A DNA stretch of 64,000 bases from Streptomyces capillispiralis (GCF_007829875.1 NZ_VIWV01000001.1:6694501-6758500), one strand, 5' to 3'. Positions 33,682-42,437 are shown, counted from the first letter of the stretch. Translations and numbers: made by a program. Notes: generated from the letters alone by a model not told the origin.

Positions 33682-34806
33682 ATGCGTGTCGTCATCGTGA
33701 CCGAATCCTTTCCCCCCGATGTGAACGGCGTGGCCCACTGCGCGCTCCAGACCGCCCGGCACCTCGTCGCGCGCGGCCACGCCCCCGTCGTCGTCGCCCC
33801 CGCCACCGCGGGCGACGTACCCGACGACGGGGCACCGTGCCCCGTCATCCGTGTCCCCTCCCTCCCGCTCCCCGGCTACCCGCAGGTCCGCGTCGCCCTC
33901 CCCAGCCGACGCCTCACCGCCGCGATCGCCGAGCACCGGGCCGATGTCGTCCATCTGGCCAGCCCCTTCGTCCTCGGCGTACGCGGAATGGCCGCCGCCG
34001 CCCGCCTGGGCCTGCCCGCCGTCGCCGTCTACCAGACCGACCTCGCCGGATACGCCCGTACGTACATGGGCGCGGGCGAGGCGGCCGCCTGGCGGCGCAT
34101 CCGCTCCGTGCACACCGCCGCCGACCTCACCCTCGCCCCGTCCGGTGCCGCCCTGCGCGACCTGGAGGCGCACGGCGTGCCCCGGGTCCGGCTGTGGCCG
34201 CGCGGTGTCGACACCGAGCGCTTCCGGCCCGGCCTCCGTGACGAAACACTGCGCCGCGGCCTCGCCCCCAACGGCGAGCTCGTCGTCGGCTACGTGGGCC
34301 GGCTCGCCCCCGAGAAGCAGGTCGAACTGCTGGCGGAGGCGGGCGCCCTGCCCGGCGTGCGGCTCGTGGTCGTCGGCGACGGACCCAGCCGGCCCGGACT
34401 GGAACAGGCGCTCCCCGGCGCCGCCTTCCTCGGCCGCCGCACCGGCGACGACCTGGCCCGGATCTTCGCCTCGCTGGACGTCTTCGTGCACACCGGCCCC
34501 TTCGAGACGTTCTGCCAGACCGTGCAGGAGGCGATGGCGAGCGGAGTGCCCGTCGTCGCGCCCGCGGTGGGCGGCCCGCTGGACCTGGTCGCGCACGGGC
34601 GCACCGGGCTGCTCGTCCCGCCGCGCGACGCCGCCGCCGTACGCGACGCGGTGTGGTCCCTGGCCGCCGACCCCGGCCTGCGGGCCGCCTACGGGTCGGC
34701 CGGGCGCGCGATGGTCGAAGGGCGCACCTGGGCGGCCGTCGGCGACCAGCTGATCGGGTACTACGCGGACGTGCTCGCGGGCGGCCGTACGGCGGTGGCC
34801 GCGTGA
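33682..34806 (+). CDS. GT4 glycosyltransferase, mannosyltransferase-like
   Basis: 374 residues, GT-B fold. The N-terminal signature VVIVTESFPPDVNGVAHCAL and the C-terminal VGYVGRLAPEKQVELLAEAG, VVVGDGPSR and VHTGPFETFCQTVQEAMASG (nucleotide-sugar Glu pair E-x7-E) match GDP-mannose-dependent alpha-mannosyltransferases of actinomycetes (MgtA/PimB-like). The acceptor is not determinable. ATG 33682 opens directly at the first strand. It overlaps the next glycosyltransferase by GTGA, so the two probably work on the same glycan or glycolipid. Confidence 0.92.
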   Translation: MRVVIVTESFPPDVNGVAHCALQTARHLVARGHAPVVVAPATAGDVPDDGAPCPVIRVPSLPLPGYPQVRVALPSRRLTAAIAEHRADVVHLASPFVLGVRGMAAAARLGLPAVAVYQTDLAGYARTYMGAGEAAAWRRIRSVHTAADLTLAPSGAALRDLEAHGVPRVRLWPRGVDTERFRPGLRDETLRRGLAPNGELVVGYVGRLAPEKQVELLAEAGALPGVRLVVVGDGPSRPGLEQALPGAAFLGRRTGDDLARIFASLDVFVHTGPFETFCQTVQEAMASGVPVVAPAVGGPLDLVAHGRTGLLVPPRDAAAVRDAVWSLAADPGLRAAYGSAGRAMVEGRTWAAVGDQLIGYYADVLAGGRTAVAA

Positions 34807-35999
34807 ACGCGTCGCTGCGGATCGTACGGCTGGCCAACTTCGTCGCGCCCGCGTCCGGCGGACTGCGCACCGCGCTGCGGGAGCTGGGCAAGGGCTACCG
34901 GGAGGCCGGCCACCGGCCCGTGCTCGTCGTCCCCGGGGAACGGGAGAGCGACCACGAGACCGAGCAGGGACGGGTGATCACCCTGCCGGGACCGCTGCTG
35001 CCCGGCACCGGCGGCTACCGCGTCCTCACCGACCGGCGGCGGCTCGCCGCCCTGCTGCACGACCTGGCCCCCGACCGCCTCGAGGTGTCCGACCGCACCA
35101 CCCTGCGCTGGACCGGCAGGTGGGCCCGGCGGGCCCGGGTCCCGGCGGTCATGGTCTCCCACGAGACCGCCGACGGGGTGCTGCGCACCTGGGGCCTGCC
35201 GGAGCCGGCCGCCCGGCGCACCGCCGACGCCCTCAACATCCGCACCGCCCACACGTACGCGCGCGTGGTGTGCACCACCGAGTTCGCCGAGCGGGAGTTC
35301 GTGCGCATCGGGGCCCGCAACGTCGTACGGGCCCCGCTGGGTGTCGATCTGGTGCAGCGGCACCCCGCGCTGCGCGACCCGGGACTGCGGGCCCGGTACG
35401 CGCGCGGGGACGAGACGCTGCTCGTGATGTGCTCCAGGCTGTCCCTGGAGAAGCGGCCCGGGACCGCCCTGGACGCGCTGGAGGCGCTGCTGCGGCGCGG
35501 ACGGCGGGCGGTGCTGGTGGTCGCCGGGGACGGACCGCTGCGCTCGCGGCTCGAACAGCGGGCGCGGGAGCACGCACTGCCGGTGGCCTTCCTGGGCCAT
35601 GTGCGCGACCGCGGGCTCCTGGGGGCGCTCCAGGCGTCGGCCGACGTGTGCCTGGCACCGGGTCCCGCCGAGACCTTCGGGCTCGCCGCGCTGGAGGCCA
35701 TGGCGTGCGGCACGCCCGTGGTGGCGAGCGCGTCGTCCGCCCTGCCGGAGGTGATCGGCGCGGCGGGCGCGGTCGCGGAGAACCGCGGGGAGGCCTTCGC
35801 GGACGCCGTCGAGCTGCTGCTGGAGCGAGCGGAGCCGGGCCGGCGCGAGGCGGCACGCGCGCGTGCCGAGTGCTTCGGGTGGGGGACGGCGGTGGCGGCC
35901 TTCCTCGCCGCCCACGACGCGCCGGTGCGCGCTACGGCGGCAGCGGCCGGCGGGACCGTGTTCCCGGTGCGGCCGGTCGTGCCCGGGGGGCTGTCGTGA
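34803..35999 (+). CDS. GT4 glycosyltransferase
   Basis: 398 residues, second GT-B enzyme of the operon. It has LRIVRLANFVAPASGGLRTA at the N-terminus, a nucleotide-binding half with LLVMCSRLSLEKRPGTALDA, VLVVAGDGPLRSRLEQRA and the GT4 motif APGPAETFGLAALEAMACGT. It differs from its neighbour in the acceptor half, so the two probably add different residues or act at successive steps. GTG start overlaps the previous stop, and its own stop overlaps the SGNH gene start. Confidence 0.9.
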   Translation: MNASLRIVRLANFVAPASGGLRTALRELGKGYREAGHRPVLVVPGERESDHETEQGRVITLPGPLLPGTGGYRVLTDRRRLAALLHDLAPDRLEVSDRTTLRWTGRWARRARVPAVMVSHETADGVLRTWGLPEPAARRTADALNIRTAHTYARVVCTTEFAEREFVRIGARNVVRAPLGVDLVQRHPALRDPGLRARYARGDETLLVMCSRLSLEKRPGTALDALEALLRRGRRAVLVVAGDGPLRSRLEQRAREHALPVAFLGHVRDRGLLGALQASADVCLAPGPAETFGLAALEAMACGTPVVASASSALPEVIGAAGAVAENRGEAFADAVELLLERAEPGRREAARARAECFGWGTAVAAFLAAHDAPVRATAAAAGGTVFPVRPVVPGGLS

Positions 36000-36847
36000 G
36001 ACCGCTGCGGTTCGTGGCCCTCGGGGACTCGCTGACCGAGGGGGTCGGGGACCGGGCCGGCGGCGGATGGCGGGGCTGGGCGGCGTTGCTCGCACCGTCG
36101 CTGGGCACGGAGCCGGTGCGGTTCACCAACCTCGCGGTGAGCGGGGCGCAGACGCGCGACGTGCTCGAACGGCAGCTGCCCGCCGCGCTGGCGCTGCGGC
36201 CCGGCCTCGTCTCCGTCGTCGTCGGCGTCAACGACACCCTGCGCCGCACCTTCGACATCCGCGACGTGGCGGCACGCCTGGACCGGGTGTACGCGGCCTG
36301 CACGGCACAGGGCGCCCTGCTGCTCACCGCCTGCCTGCCCGACCCGGGCGCGATGCTGGGGCTGCCGGGCGCGCTGGCCCGGCCGCTCGCCCGGCGGCAG
36401 CGGGCCGTGAACACCGTGGTGCACGTCCTGTCCGAGCGGTACGGCGCGGTGCACCTGCACGCCGCCGAGGGCGACTGGATCACCGACCGCGCCCTGTGGA
36501 GCGCGGACCGGCTGCACCCCGGCGAACCGGGACACCGCCAACTGGCCGTGCGCTTCCACGAGCTGCTCGCGCGGCGCGGCGTCGCGACCGGGCCGGCCCC
36601 CTCGGCCGAACCCGACTCCCCGGCGCCCACCCTGCGGGCGAGCGTGTGGTGGCTGGCCACGGCGGGCACCGGCTGGGTGGCCCGCCGGTGCACCGACCTG
36701 CTGCCGCAGCTGCTCTCCCTCGCCGTCGACGAGATGCGCCACCACGCGCGGGGCACCGGCATCCGCCTCGACCTGCGCGCCTCCGCCGCGGCCTCGGCGG
36801 CACTGGCCGCACTGGCGGCGGGGGAGCAACGCCCCGGCGCGGTCTGA
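35996..36847 (+). CDS. SGNH/GDSL hydrolase
   Basis: 283-residue esterase-like protein with all SGNH blocks: LRFVALGDSLTEGVGD (nucleophile Ser), LAVSGAQTRDVL (block II Gly), VVVGVNDTLRR (block III Asn), and SADRLHPGEPGHRQLA (Asp and His). No signal peptide, so probably cytoplasmic. A helical C-terminal tail of about 80 residues (VWWLATAGTGWVARRC onward) is extra. Coupling by GTGA to two glycosyltransferases suggests it deacylates or de-esterifies a glycolipid or sugar intermediate, which is inference. Confidence 0.9.
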   Translation: MRPLRFVALGDSLTEGVGDRAGGGWRGWAALLAPSLGTEPVRFTNLAVSGAQTRDVLERQLPAALALRPGLVSVVVGVNDTLRRTFDIRDVAARLDRVYAACTAQGALLLTACLPDPGAMLGLPGALARPLARRQRAVNTVVHVLSERYGAVHLHAAEGDWITDRALWSADRLHPGEPGHRQLAVRFHELLARRGVATGPAPSAEPDSPAPTLRASVWWLATAGTGWVARRCTDLLPQLLSLAVDEMRHHARGTGIRLDLRASAAASAALAALAAGEQRPGAV

Positions 36848-36876
36848 TGGGGCCGCCTCCGGGAAACGACGCAGGC

Positions 36877-37069
36877 GCCCGGCTCGGGCACGACCCGTAC
36901 GGCGCCCCCGCGCGGTTCAGCGGCGCTGTACGGAGCGCGGCCGTCCGGCTCGGGCTCGATCGGTACGGGAGCCCCCGCGCGGTTCAGCGGCGCTGTACGG
37001 GGCGTCGGCGCCCGGGTTCGGTGCGATCCGTACGGCGCCTCCGCGCGGTTCAGCGGCGTCGTACGGCGG
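36877..37069. repeat. Three tandem ~66-bp repeats
   Basis: The core CGCGGTTCAGCGGCG recurs at 36911, 36978 and 37044 (spacings 67 and 66), each preceded by a GTACGG box and followed within 20 bases by GTACGG. Each unit can fold through CCGTAC and GTACGG. The array fills the gap between the converging SGNH and pxpC genes. The third unit supplies the last codons and TGA stop of pxpC. Confidence 0.85.
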
Positions 37070-37919
37070 TGAAGCGGACCGGGGTGCCGGGGACGGCCTG
37101 GGCGGCGGCCGCGAGGTCGGCGGGACGCACCACCGCGATGACCGGGTAGCCCCCGGTGGTCGGATGGTCGGCCAGGAAGACCACCGGGGTGCCGTCCGGC
37201 GGCACCTGCACCGCGCCCAGCACCATGCCCTCGCTGGGCAGTTCGTCCCGCCGGGCCCGCTCCAGGGCCGGCCCGGTGGTGCGCAGCCCGATGCGGTTGC
37301 TCGCGGGGGACACCCGGTAGGTCCGGGACGTGAGGACCCGCACCGCGGCGGGGGTGAACCAGTCGTCGCGCGGGCCCGGGGTCACCCGCAGCACCAGCTC
37401 GTCCGGGGGCGCCGGCTGCGGGGCGGCGTCCACGCGCGCGGGGGGCCGCCGGGGCGTCCCGAGGGGGAGCACCGCGCCGTCCGTGAGCGGGGCCGGGCCG
37501 AGGCCGGAGAGCAGGTCCGTGGAGCGGCTGCCCAGCACCGGCTCGACGGCCACCCCTCCGGCGACGGCCAGATAGGCGCGTACCCCGGACGTCGCCGCCC
37601 CCACGTCCAGCACGGACCCGGCGCGCACGCGCACGGGCGCCCCCCAGGCGGCCGGGCGGCCGTCCACGGTGACCGGACAGGGCGCCCCGGCGACCGCCAC
37701 GGTGACCGTCGAACGGGGGCGTACGGAACAGCCGTTGAGCGTCGTCTCCAGGACGGCCGCGTCCGGCGCGTTGCCGGCCAGCCGGTTGGCGAGCGCCGCC
37801 GCCGGCCCGTCCAGCGCCCCGGAGCGGGGCACGCCGACGTGCGCGTACCCGGGACGGCCCCGGTCCTGCACGGTGGTCAGGGCTCCCGCCCGTACGACGA
37901 CGAGCGCGCGGTCCGTCAT
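37050..37919 (-). CDS. pxpC: 5-oxoprolinase subunit C (biotin-dependent carboxylase-like fold)
   Basis: 289 residues of the KipA/PxpC family: LTTVQDRGRPGYAHVGVPRS at the N-terminus, LAVAGGVAVEPVLGSRSTDL, RVSPASNRIGLRTTGPALE and DHPTTGGYPVIAVVRPADL at the C-terminus. With PxpA and PxpB it hydrolyses 5-oxo-L-proline to glutamate using ATP. The ATG at 37919 overlaps the pxpB stop. The stop codon lies inside the 66-bp repeat array. Confidence 0.93.
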   Translation of the reverse strand: MTDRALVVVRAGALTTVQDRGRPGYAHVGVPRSGALDGPAAALANRLAGNAPDAAVLETTLNGCSVRPRSTVTVAVAGAPCPVTVDGRPAAWGAPVRVRAGSVLDVGAATSGVRAYLAVAGGVAVEPVLGSRSTDLLSGLGPAPLTDGAVLPLGTPRRPPARVDAAPQPAPPDELVLRVTPGPRDDWFTPAAVRVLTSRTYRVSPASNRIGLRTTGPALERARRDELPSEGMVLGAVQVPPDGTPVVFLADHPTTGGYPVIAVVRPADLAAAAQAVPGTPVRFTAVRRR

Positions 37920-38545
37920 GCCGCGGGCCCCGTCGTGGCCACCGGGACGAAGCGCACGCGCGTGCCGGGGGAGAGCAGCGCCGCCGGCACGCGCGTGTGG
38001 TCCCACAGCACGAGGCCGGTCGTCCCGATCAGCTGCCAGCCGCCCGGCGAGGACCGCGGATACACGCCGGTGTACGGGCCCGCCAACGCCACCGATCCGG
38101 CCGGTACCGCCGTGCGCGGGGTGGGCCGGCGGGGCACGTCGTAGCGCGGCGGCAGACCGGTGAGGTAGCCGAAGCCGGGTGCGAAACCGCAGAAGGCGAC
38201 GCGGAACTCGGTGCCCGCGTGGATGCGGGCCACCTCGCCCGGGGAGACACCCCAGTGCGCCGCGACCTCGGCGAGGTCCGGGCCGTCGTAGCGCACCGGG
38301 ATCTCGACCGTCCCGCCCGCGCGCGGGGGCACGGCCGGCAGGTCGCGCGCGGACAGTTCGGCGGCCACCCGGGCGGGCTCGGACACGCCGTCGAGCAGCA
38401 CCGTGCGCGCCGCGGGAACGATCTCGCCGATCCTCAGGGAGCCCTCCGCGCGGCGTCGCAGCAGCTCCGCGTGGAGCGCCTGGGCCTCCTCGCCCGAGGC
38501 GACCTCGACGAGCAGGGCGTCCTCGCCGGCGGGCAGCACCCTCAT
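37916..38545 (-). CDS. pxpB: 5-oxoprolinase subunit B
   Basis: 209 residues of the KipI/PxpB family. The N-terminal half is MRVLPAGEDALLVEVASGEE; the C-terminal cyclophilin-like half has the hallmark VAFCGFAPGFGYLTGLPPRY and SPGGWQLIGTTGLVLWD. It is partner of PxpC. Its ATG overlaps the stop of pxpA and its stop overlaps the start of pxpC, both by four bases, as expected for subunits needed in equal amounts. Confidence 0.94.
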   Translation of the reverse strand: MRVLPAGEDALLVEVASGEEAQALHAELLRRRAEGSLRIGEIVPAARTVLLDGVSEPARVAAELSARDLPAVPPRAGGTVEIPVRYDGPDLAEVAAHWGVSPGEVARIHAGTEFRVAFCGFAPGFGYLTGLPPRYDVPRRPTPRTAVPAGSVALAGPYTGVYPRSSPGGWQLIGTTGLVLWDHTRVPAALLSPGTRVRFVPVATTGPAA

Positions 38546-39300
38546 GCGAAGGCCTCCACCCGGACGCCGGACGCCTCCAGGGCGTCCCGCACCCGGCGCG
38601 CCAGTTCCACCGCGCCGGGCGTGTCGCCGTGCAGGCACAGCGAGCGCGCCCGCACCGCGATGCGCCGCCCCGACCGGGCGTCGACCTCCCCGTGGCGGGC
38701 CAGGTCCACCGAGCGCGTCACCACCGCCTCGGGATCCGTGACCACGGCGCCCTCCTCACGGCGCGGCACCAGCGTGCCCCCGTCGGTGTACGCCCGGTCG
38801 GCGAACGCCTCCGTGACGACCGGCAGCCCCGCCTCGCGGGCCAGGTCCAGCAGACGTGAGCCGGGCAGGCCGAGCACGGGCAGCGTGGCGTCCGCGAGGA
38901 CCACCCCGTCGACGACCGCGCCCGCCTGCTCCTCGTCGCCCACGACGCGGTTGTAGAGCGCCCCGTGCGGCTTCACATAGGCCACACGGGCGCCCGCCGC
39001 GCGGGCGAACACCTCCAAGGCTCCGATCTGGTAGGCCACTTCGGCCGCCAGTTCGGCGGGCGGCACGTCCATGGCGCGCCGCCCGAAGCCCGCCAGGTCC
39101 CGGTAGGAGACCTGGGCGCCGATCCGTACCCCGCGCTCGGCCGCCAGCTCGCACACTCGGCGCATGGTGGCCGCGTCCCCGGCGTGGAAACCGCAGGCCA
39201 CGTTGGCGCTGGTGACGACGGCCAGCAGCCGTTCGTCGTCGGTGAGCCGCCAGCGGCCGAAGCCCTCGCCGAGGTCGGCGTTCAGATCGATCGAGGTCAT
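38542..39300 (-). CDS. pxpA: 5-oxoprolinase subunit A (LamB/YcsF family)
   Basis: 252 residues with the family signatures SIDLNADLGEGFGRWRL, TSANVACGFHAGDAATMRRV, QVSYRDLAGFGRR and AYVKPHGALYNRV. It is the catalytic hydrolase subunit that opens the lactam ring, probably after phosphorylation by PxpBC. ATG 39300 has AAGGA 5 bases upstream. First of the pxpA-B-C coupled trio, 36 bases downstream of the DUF1445 gene. Confidence 0.95.
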   Translation of the reverse strand: MTSIDLNADLGEGFGRWRLTDDERLLAVVTSANVACGFHAGDAATMRRVCELAAERGVRIGAQVSYRDLAGFGRRAMDVPPAELAAEVAYQIGALEVFARAAGARVAYVKPHGALYNRVVGDEEQAGAVVDGVVLADATLPVLGLPGSRLLDLAREAGLPVVTEAFADRAYTDGGTLVPRREEGAVVTDPEAVVTRSVDLARHGEVDARSGRRIAVRARSLCLHGDTPGAVELARRVRDALEASGVRVEAFA

Positions 39301-39336
39301 ATTCCTTCGTCTCTCCTGCTCGTCCCGCACGGCCCG

Positions 39337-40182
39337 TCAGGCCACGCGGTACTGCTCGTCGCGGGCGTCGCTGAGGAACATCTGCCCCGGTGCGTGCGTG
39401 AGGGCGAACGGCGGGCGGGACGCCATGACCGCGGCCTGCGGCGTCACCCCGCAGGCCCAGAACACCGGGATGTCGTCCGGCTCGAAGTCCACCGGGTCGC
39501 CGAAGTCGGGGCGGCCGAGGTCGTCGACGCCCAGCCCGGAGGGATCGCCGCAGTGCACCGGACCGCCGTGCACCGCCGGCAGCAGGCTGCTCTCCCGGAT
39601 CGCCGCCGACAGGTGCGCCGGCGGCACCGGACGCATGGACACCACCATCGGCCCGTGCAGCCGCCCCGCCGGACGGCACTGCCAACTCGTCACGTACATG
39701 GGAACGTTGCGGCCCTGCTCCACGTGCCGCACCGGCACGCCCGCCGCCGTCAGCGCCCACTCGAAGGTGAAGCTGCACCCGATCAGGAACGACACCAGGT
39801 CGTCGCGCCAGTACGCCCGCACATCCGTCGGCTCGTCCACCAACTCGCCGTTCTCCCACACCCGGTAGCGCGGCAGATCGGTGCGCAGGTCCGCGTCCGG
39901 GGCGAGGACGGTGGTGGCCGATCCGGCGTCGGTGACGTCCAGGACCGGACACGGCTTGGGATTGCGCTGGCAGAACAGCAGCATGTCGTACGCCCAGTCG
40001 GCGGGCACCGAGATCAGATTGGCCTGGGTGTGGCCCACGGCCACGCCGGCGGTCGGGCCCGTCAGGCCCTCCCGGAAGCGGGCGCGCGCCGTGCGCGGGC
40101 TCCACGCGCGCGCGTGCGGGTCGACGAGGGCCACGGGGCGGTCCTCCACGGCGGTCGGCGTGCGGTCGTCGGTGTGCTTCAC
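39337..40182 (-). CDS. DUF1445 / putative hydro-lyase (D-glutamate-cyclase-like)
   Basis: 281 residues of the YcsI/UPF0317 family: GVAVGHTQANLISVPADWAY, DMLLFCQRNPKPCPVLDVTD, LVSFLIGCSFTFEWALTAAG and IPVFWACGVTPQAAVMASRP are diagnostic. The mammalian relative DGLUCY converts D-glutamate to 5-oxo-D-proline. In Bacillus subtilis the homologue ycsI sits with the pxp genes, as here. A role in making or handling oxoproline is inferred. GTG 40182 is preceded by GGAAGGA and overlaps the stop of the MFS gene. Confidence 0.88.
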   Translation of the reverse strand: MKHTDDRTPTAVEDRPVALVDPHARAWSPRTARARFREGLTGPTAGVAVGHTQANLISVPADWAYDMLLFCQRNPKPCPVLDVTDAGSATTVLAPDADLRTDLPRYRVWENGELVDEPTDVRAYWRDDLVSFLIGCSFTFEWALTAAGVPVRHVEQGRNVPMYVTSWQCRPAGRLHGPMVVSMRPVPPAHLSAAIRESSLLPAVHGGPVHCGDPSGLGVDDLGRPDFGDPVDFEPDDIPVFWACGVTPQAAVMASRPPFALTHAPGQMFLSDARDEQYRVA

Positions 40183-41498
40183 TCCAGTTCCTTCCCGCGC
40201 GTCTCGGGCAGCCCCAGCAGTGCCAGCGCCGCGAGGCCGTAACCGATCGCGCCGAAGACCAGCGCCCCGCCCACACCCCAGCTGTCGGCCAGGAAACCGA
40301 CGGTCGTGGGGAAGACGGCGCCGACGGCGCGCCCGGTGTTGTACGTGAAGCCCTGGCCCGTACCGCGGATCGCCGTCGGGTACAGCTCGCTCAGGTAGGA
40401 GCCGAAGCCGCTGAAGATCGCCGACATGCAGAACCCCAGCGGGAAACCGAGCACCAGGACCAGGGTGTTGGCACCGCTCGGGATGTTCGTGTACGCCAGG
40501 ATGCAGACCGCGGACAGCAGGGCGAAGAGCCAGATGTTGCGCCGGCGGCCCAGCCGGTCGGTGAGGTAGCCGCCGGTCAGATAGCCGATGAAGGCTCCCG
40601 AGATCAGGAACGTCAGATAGCCGCCGGTGCCGACGACCGACAGGTCGCGCTCGGTCTTCAGATAGGTCGGCACCCAGGTGGCGAGCGTGTAGTAGCCGCC
40701 CTGGACGCCGGTGGAGAGCAGCACGGCGAACAGCGTGGTTCGCAGCAGGCCCGGTGAGCCCGCCCGGTCCGGCCGGAAGATCGCCGCGAACGAGCCCTTG
40801 TGCGCGCTCTTCTCCCGCGCGGCGGCCGCCTCGGGCGCGTCCCGCACGCTGCGCCGCACCCATACGACGAGCAGCGCCGGCAGCGCACCGGTCCAGAACA
40901 TCACCCGCCAGGCCAGGTCGTCGTCGACCAGGGAGAAGACGGCCGTGTACACGATCACGGCCAGCGCCCAGCCCACGGCCCACGAACTCTGGACGGCGCC
41001 GAGGGTGCGGCCCCGGTGCCGGGCGCTCGCGTACTCGGCGACCAGGATGGCGCCGACCGCCCACTCGCCGCCGAAGCCGAGGCCCTGGAGCGCGCGGAAC
41101 ACCAGCAGCGTCTCGTAGTTGGGTGCGAAGCCGCAGGCCACGGTGAACACCGCGTAGGTGATCACGGTCAGCAGCAGGGCCCTGACCCGCCCGATGCGGT
41201 CCGCCAGCACCCCGGCGAGGGCGCCGCCGACCGCGGACACCACCAGGGTGACGGTCGTCAGCAGCCCGGTCTGGCCGCTGTTCAGACCGAAGTACGCCGA
41301 CAGCGTGACCATGGTCAGCGGCAGCGTGAAGTAGTCGTACGAGTCCAGGGCATAGCCGCCGAACGCGCCGCCGAAGGCGCGCCGGCCGCGCGGTCCGAGG
41401 GCCCGCAGCCAGCCGAACGCCCCGTCACCGGAGTCGGGTTCGGACCGTGCGGGGCGTGGTTCGCCGGCCAGTGCCTGCGGTGGAGGGGTCGTGCTCAT
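40179..41498 (-). CDS. MFS transporter (MHS/sugar-acid type) of the oxoproline locus
   Basis: 439 residues, 12 transmembrane helices. The first helix region reads GGYALDSYDYFTLPLTMVTL, with LADRIGRVRALLLTVITYAV (MFS signature), the YETLLVFRALQGLGFGGEWA motif of metabolite:proton symporters, and GYLTDRLGRRRNIWLF at mid-protein. It is first in the operon MFS-DUF1445-pxpA-pxpB-pxpC, so its likely substrate is 5-oxoproline, glutamate or a related acid; the B. subtilis cluster has an unrelated transporter (YcsG) at this place. ATG 41498 follows GAGGTG. Confidence 0.9.
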   Translation of the reverse strand: MSTTPPPQALAGEPRPARSEPDSGDGAFGWLRALGPRGRRAFGGAFGGYALDSYDYFTLPLTMVTLSAYFGLNSGQTGLLTTVTLVVSAVGGALAGVLADRIGRVRALLLTVITYAVFTVACGFAPNYETLLVFRALQGLGFGGEWAVGAILVAEYASARHRGRTLGAVQSSWAVGWALAVIVYTAVFSLVDDDLAWRVMFWTGALPALLVVWVRRSVRDAPEAAAAREKSAHKGSFAAIFRPDRAGSPGLLRTTLFAVLLSTGVQGGYYTLATWVPTYLKTERDLSVVGTGGYLTFLISGAFIGYLTGGYLTDRLGRRRNIWLFALLSAVCILAYTNIPSGANTLVLVLGFPLGFCMSAIFSGFGSYLSELYPTAIRGTGQGFTYNTGRAVGAVFPTTVGFLADSWGVGGALVFGAIGYGLAALALLGLPETRGKELE

Positions 41499-41561
41499 GG
41501 GCACCTCGCAGAGGGAGACGGAGGGTGCGGGAAGGGGTGAGCCGTGCCGTGCCGTCCCAGC

Positions 41562-41591
41562 AAGGTAGAGGATCGTTGAACAATCCTTCAA
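41562..41591 (-). promoter_or_regulatory. Promoter of the oxoproline operon with embedded operator
   Basis: On the minus strand TTGAAG (41591-41586) and TACCTT (41567-41562) are spaced 18 bases. Between them lies the near-palindrome GGATTGTTCAACGATCC (41586-41570, one mismatch in the arms), a typical size and shape for GntR/FadR-type operators. A repressor bound there would occupy the spacer. Inferred ligand-dependent control by the divergent GntR protein. Confidence 0.6.
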
Positions 41592-41635
41592 TACCCCTGT
41601 TGTCTCGTCCTTCCGTGTGCGATTGAATTCCGGGC

Positions 41636-42340
41636 ATGGCAGAGCAGCTGAGCGGACTGGCCGACGACCGTGCCCTGTTGGGCCGCACCAGCACCGCCGA
41701 GCGGGTCGCGGACATCCTCAGGAGCCGGATCGCCGAGGGGTACTTCCCGCCCGGCACCCGCCTGTCGGAGGACAGCATCGGCGGCGCGCTCGGCGTCTCC
41801 CGCAACACCCTGCGCGAGGCGTTCCGGCTGCTCACACACGAACGGCTGCTCGTCCACGAGCTGAACCGGGGCGTGTTCGTACGGGTGCTGACCGTCGAGG
41901 ACGTCGAGGACATCTACCGCACCCGGCGGCTCGTCGAGTGCGCCGTCGTCCGCGGCCTCGGCGACCCGCCCTACGCGCTCGACGCGCTCGCCGAGGCGGT
42001 GGAGGAGGGGCGGGCCGCGGCGCGCGAGGGTGACTGGAAAGGCGTGGGTACGGCCAACATCCACTTCCACCGGGAGCTGGTGGCCCTCGCCGACGGCGAG
42101 CGGACCGACGAGCTGATGCGCAGCGTCTTCGCCGAACTGCGGCTCGCCTTCCACGTGGTGGACGAGCCCAGGCGACTGCACGAACCGTACATCGCGCGAA
42201 ATGTCGCCATTCTCCAGGCTCTGCAGGACGGCGACCGGACGAAGGCCGAGCAGTTGCTCGCGGCCTACCTCGACGTCTCGCTGGAGCGGGTGGTGGAGGT
42301 GTACCGGCGCCGGGTCGGGGAGGACGGGCAGGGCGGCTGA
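41636..42340 (+). CDS. GntR/FadR-family (FCD) regulator
   Basis: 234 residues: winged helix (RVADILRSRIAEGYFPPGTR, LSEDSIGGALGVSRNTLREA, LLVHELNRGVFVRVL) and an all-helical FCD ligand domain with metal-type residues (DIYRTRRLVECAVVRG, NIHFHRELVALADGERTDEL, RNVAILQALQDGDRTKAEQL). Divergent from the oxoproline operon by 137 bases and probably its repressor, responding to oxoproline or an acid. There is no strong ribosome binding site before ATG 41636. Confidence 0.93.
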   Translation: MAEQLSGLADDRALLGRTSTAERVADILRSRIAEGYFPPGTRLSEDSIGGALGVSRNTLREAFRLLTHERLLVHELNRGVFVRVLTVEDVEDIYRTRRLVECAVVRGLGDPPYALDALAEAVEEGRAAAREGDWKGVGTANIHFHRELVALADGERTDELMRSVFAELRLAFHVVDEPRRLHEPYIARNVAILQALQDGDRTKAEQLLAAYLDVSLERVVEVYRRRVGEDGQGG

Positions 42341-42406
42341 ACCCGGCCTCCGGCGGGCGCGCGCACGCGGTGTGACAAGCGTGACGGCGGGACGCATCTG
42401 CCTCGT

Positions 42407-42437
42407 TTGGGCTGTTGTCAGACCGAGGACCTAGTCT
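42407..42437 (+). promoter_or_regulatory. Candidate promoter of the SMC operon (leaderless)
   Basis: TTGGGC (42407-42412) and TAGTCT (42432-42437) with a 19-base spacer. The -10 ends 7 bases before the GTG at 42445, and no Shine-Dalgarno is present, so the transcript may start at or next to the start codon. Confidence 0.4.
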
